Below, in pieces: positions 62,163 through 64,000 of a DNA stretch of 64,000 nt (positions are counted from its first letter, which is position 1; every line of letters begins with the position of its first letter). The notes beneath the pieces were generated by a model. The model ran no database searches and was not told the origin of the DNA. It was given only the letters and a program-made list of their open reading frames with translations. The stretch comes from Kibdelosporangium banguiense. GTDB taxonomy: Bacteria > Actinomycetota > Actinomycetes > Mycobacteriales > Pseudonocardiaceae. Location of the stretch: NCBI RefSeq assembly GCF_017876405.1, contig NZ_JAGINW010000001.1:5159203-5223202 (forward strand), in the 5' to 3' direction. A program made the position numbers and the translations under genes.

Positions 62163-62717
62163 TCATAGCGCGATGCGCCGGACTTCTTCCGCGAACTCGG
62201 GTACATCACAGCGTTCGAGTCGGGCGAGGAGCCCGCTGAGATCCATCGCTGGTTTGCGGAATCGCTGAGCCTGTCTAACAAGCGCGTCAAGCACCCTGGC
62301 TGGTGCGAGGTCTAGTTGATCGAGCAGGAATGTGTCGGGGTGAACTGCATCCACGTGGTGAGGTTCGAGTTGCTTCGCGGGGAAGTCGGCCAAGTTGAAC
62401 GTCACGACGGCCTGTGCGCCGCCGGCGATAGCCGCAGCGAGCACATGCCGGTCATCTGGATCTGGAAGGTCCAGCCCGACGACAATGCCTTGCCAGTCAT
62501 CAACCATCGCGCCGTCGAACGATGCGTTCATCAGCGCCAAGGTTCGATCGAACAGTGCCGGATCGACTTTCCGCTTGGCGATGACGTTTCTGCGGACCTC
62601 GTCCAGGATCGCTTCTGACCACAGTGGACGGAAGAGCTCTGCTTCGGCGAGCGTGAGCACGGTGTCTCGAAGAATATTGGGGAACAGGACGCACGCGTCC
62701 AGCACGACCGAGTACAC
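62163..62717 (-). CDS. PIN-domain toxin, module 4
   Basis: The 184-residue protein has VVLDACVLFPNILRD (Asp), an acidic ILDEVRRNV region, LPDPDDRHVLAAAIAGG (Asp pair) and VTFNLADFP, the pattern of the longer PIN_3/COG1569-type toxins rather than VapC proper. GTG 62717 starts 8 bp after the HTH gene's stop, with no separate ribosome site, so it is translated by coupling. MBL fragment 4 follows. Confidence 0.82.
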   Translation of the reverse strand: MYSVVLDACVLFPNILRDTVLTLAEAELFRPLWSEAILDEVRRNVIAKRKVDPALFDRTLALMNASFDGAMVDDWQGIVVGLDLPDPDDRHVLAAAIAGGAQAVVTFNLADFPAKQLEPHHVDAVHPDTFLLDQLDLAPARVLDALVRQAQRFRKPAMDLSGLLARLERCDVPEFAEEVRRIAL

Positions 62718-62725
62718 GGTTGTCG

Positions 62726-63190
62726 TTACCTGATCTCTGTGGCCTCGTCGTCGTAAAGTCCGAGCTCTTCGGTCTGGCGGACCAATTCGTCGAGTGCTTC
62801 GCGCCGTTCTTGCCGCCGTTGGTCGCGGTATGTGAGGAGATCGTCGAGACGGATGCGGCGGTGCCGGCCGGGCTTCTCGAAGGGTATCTTGCCGTCCTCC
62901 AGCAGCTTGATCAGAGTGGGCCGGCTGACGCCGAGCAGGTCGGCGGCCTCCTGCGTGGTCAGGCGCTGTGCCAGTGGCGCCACGGTGATCGCACGTCCCG
63001 CGCGCATCGCAGTGATCACTTGTGACAGCACCTCGTACACCGCGGCGGGCAGGTGCACCAGGGTTCCATCTGGAGTTACCAGCGCGGCGTTTGCCGGAGC
63101 ACGGGATAGCAGAGCCGCAAGTTCGTCCAGTTCAAGCCTCTCGGCCGGGTCGCTGGGAGGGAGGACTGGCCGGTCGACGGTAGCGGTCAT
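62726..63190 (-). CDS. Excisionase-type helix-turn-helix antitoxin, module 4
   Basis: The 154-residue protein carries an excisionase/MerR-like helix-turn-helix: LTTQEAADLLGVSRPTLIKLL and EKPGRHRRIRLDDLL. An N-terminal part (LDELAALLSRAPANAALV) may sense or bind the toxin. ATG 63190 is chosen because MTATVDRP fits a normal beginning. This HTH-PIN order is a known actinobacterial TA arrangement. The intact MBL gene lies 230 bp upstream on the same strand. Confidence 0.85.
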   Translation of the reverse strand: MTATVDRPVLPPSDPAERLELDELAALLSRAPANAALVTPDGTLVHLPAAVYEVLSQVITAMRAGRAITVAPLAQRLTTQEAADLLGVSRPTLIKLLEDGKIPFEKPGRHRRIRLDDLLTYRDQRRQERREALDELVRQTEELGLYDDEATEIR

Positions 63191-63352
63191 GGCTGGCTGC
63201 CCCATTGGTCGGCGTTGCATCTGGCAACACCTATGATCGCCCCAAATCGAAAAAATCGCAAGTTGATGTCGGATAGTGCGGAAGCGGTGGCGCCTGATGT
63301 TGCCTTGGTGCTCGTGTCACCACTGTTGACGCGTCGTCGAGCGTGAGCTGGT

Positions 63353-63406
63353 GCACAGTCCTCGCCAGCGTAATGAACTAGAGCGATCTCGGTGAGGACT
63401 GTGCAG
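63353..63406. repeat. 15-bp inverted repeat with a 24-bp spacer
   Basis: TGCACAGTCCTCGCC (63353-63367) pairs with GGTGAGGACTGTGCA (63392-63406), 14 of 15 bases. It lies between the HTH antitoxin gene and the stop of the intact MBL gene, so it could be a terminator for MBL or a recombination-site relic. Confidence 0.65.
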
Positions 63407-63421
63407 TTCAACTAGCAGGGC

Positions 63422-64000
63422 TCACCAGCCGCGTTCGCGCCATTCGTCGATGTGCGGCTTCTGTTCGCCCAGTGTCGAGTCGTCGCCGTGGCCTGGGTAG
63501 AACCAGGTTTCGTCAGGCAGGACGTCGAACAACCGTGAAGAAACGTCGTTGATCAAAGAAGTGAAGTTCTCGGGAGAGGTCGTTTTTCCTACGCCGCCCG
63601 GAAAGAGGGAGTCGCCGGTGAAGAGGTGGGGGTGGCCGGTGGGGTCGCGGTAGAGCAGGGCGATTGAGCCTGGAGTGTGGCCGCGGAGGTGGATGACTTC
63701 GAGGGTGCAGTTGCCGACGGGGATTGTGTCGCCGTGTTTGGCGAATGTGTCGGGGGGTACTGGGAGGGGGGCGGCGTCGTCGGCGTGGGCGATTGTGTTC
63801 GCGCCGTTGGCGCCGGCGACGGCACCGAGGGCTTGCCAGTGGTCGGGGTGTTGGTGGGTGGTCACGATTGTTCTTAGCCGTGGGCGGTTTCGGTCGTGGC
63901 CGATCAGGTCTTCGATGCGTTCTGGGTCGTTTGCGGCGTCGATCAGCAGCGCGTCGCGGGTCGCGTTGCAGACGAGCAGGTACGCGTTGTTGTCCATCGG
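63422..64000 (-). CDS. MBL-fold metallohydrolase, 5' end outside the window
   Basis: The visible 191 residues (a longer protein must continue past 64000, since the usual N-terminal strand before DNNAYLLVCN is absent) contain all metal motifs: TTHQHPDHWQAL, LRGHTPGSI, FTGDSLFPGGVGKT and WFYPGHGDD. It is a glyoxalase-II-like hydrolase of unknown substrate. In many actinobacteria a close relative lies divergent from uvrA, so uvrA may follow to the right (knowledge plus inference). Its last third is found again in four fragments in the window. Confidence 0.92.
   Translation of the reverse strand, partial: PMDNNAYLLVCNATRDALLIDAANDPERIEDLIGHDRNRPRLRTIVTTHQHPDHWQALGAVAGANGANTIAHADDAAPLPVPPDTFAKHGDTIPVGNCTLEVIHLRGHTPGSIALLYRDPTGHPHLFTGDSLFPGGVGKTTSPENFTSLINDVSSRLFDVLPDETWFYPGHGDDSTLGEQKPHIDEWRERGW

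Overview
The window is very GC-rich, dense in genes and rich in GTG starts and start/stop overlaps. It carries a two-domain geosmin synthase, ECF, TetR, LysR and SARP-like LuxR regulators, a GAF-ANTAR protein, RNase HI, a cold-shock protein and many actinobacterial orphan families. This points to a filamentous actinomycete chromosome, most likely a member of the Pseudonocardiales; the genus cannot be fixed from the sequence alone. No rRNA, tRNA or CRISPR array was seen.

Layout. (1) 1-2909: a caspase-like protease/P-loop NTPase (running off the left edge) is divergent from an alpha/beta hydrolase. (2) 3027-22000: ordinary accessory metabolism and regulation. This holds a Tat-exported GH28 pectinase behind a LacI-type operator, two MFS exporters, a SinR/Cas2-like small protein, an SDR/LysR pair, a TetR-ECF sigma operon with twin palindromic operators, geosmin synthase, a TetR/SDR pair around a perfect 24-bp palindrome, RNase HI and an LTA-synthase-like sulfatase. 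(3) 22060-26961: a tightly overlapping four-gene cassette (two unknown proteins, a TPR protein and a CHAT protease), followed by a second RNase HI. (4) 27790-34692: M15 peptidase, CspA, serine beta-lactamase-like hydrolase, LysR, and a coupled membrane protein/SEC-C protein pair.

(5) 34751-40045: a scrapyard of gene fragments and toxin-antitoxin (TA) modules: SGNH and HxlR fragments, an intact Phd/PIN pair, HNH and Uma2 nuclease-like genes, and a second PIN/antitoxin pair split by an oxidoreductase gene. (6) 40110-53091: a regulatory and stress-like region with two large NTPase-LuxR regulators, a GAF-ANTAR protein, several membrane proteins, a decayed GH15 gene and a zinc alcohol dehydrogenase. 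(7) 53289-59297: a four-gene sugar operon with GH15, a glucose-6-phosphate dehydrogenase homologue, an IlvD/Edd-type dehydratase and a D-2-hydroxyacid dehydrogenase. (8) 59308-64000: more TA-like modules (a DUF4143-type ATPase, VapBC, and a HTH/PIN pair), 23-bp periodic repeats, and an intact MBL-fold hydrolase at the right edge.

The main unexpected signal is that the 3' end of the MBL-fold hydrolase gene occurs five times: once intact at the right edge and four times as a fragment (35400, 38160, 59308, 62097). Each fragment lies on the minus strand directly downstream of a minus-strand toxin-antitoxin or ATPase module. This looks like serial insertion of TA modules at, or together with, the 3' end of one gene. 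The second main candidate for an undescribed system is the CHAT/TPR four-gene cassette, with the caspase-NTPase/hydrolase pair as a possible second protease-based defence locus.
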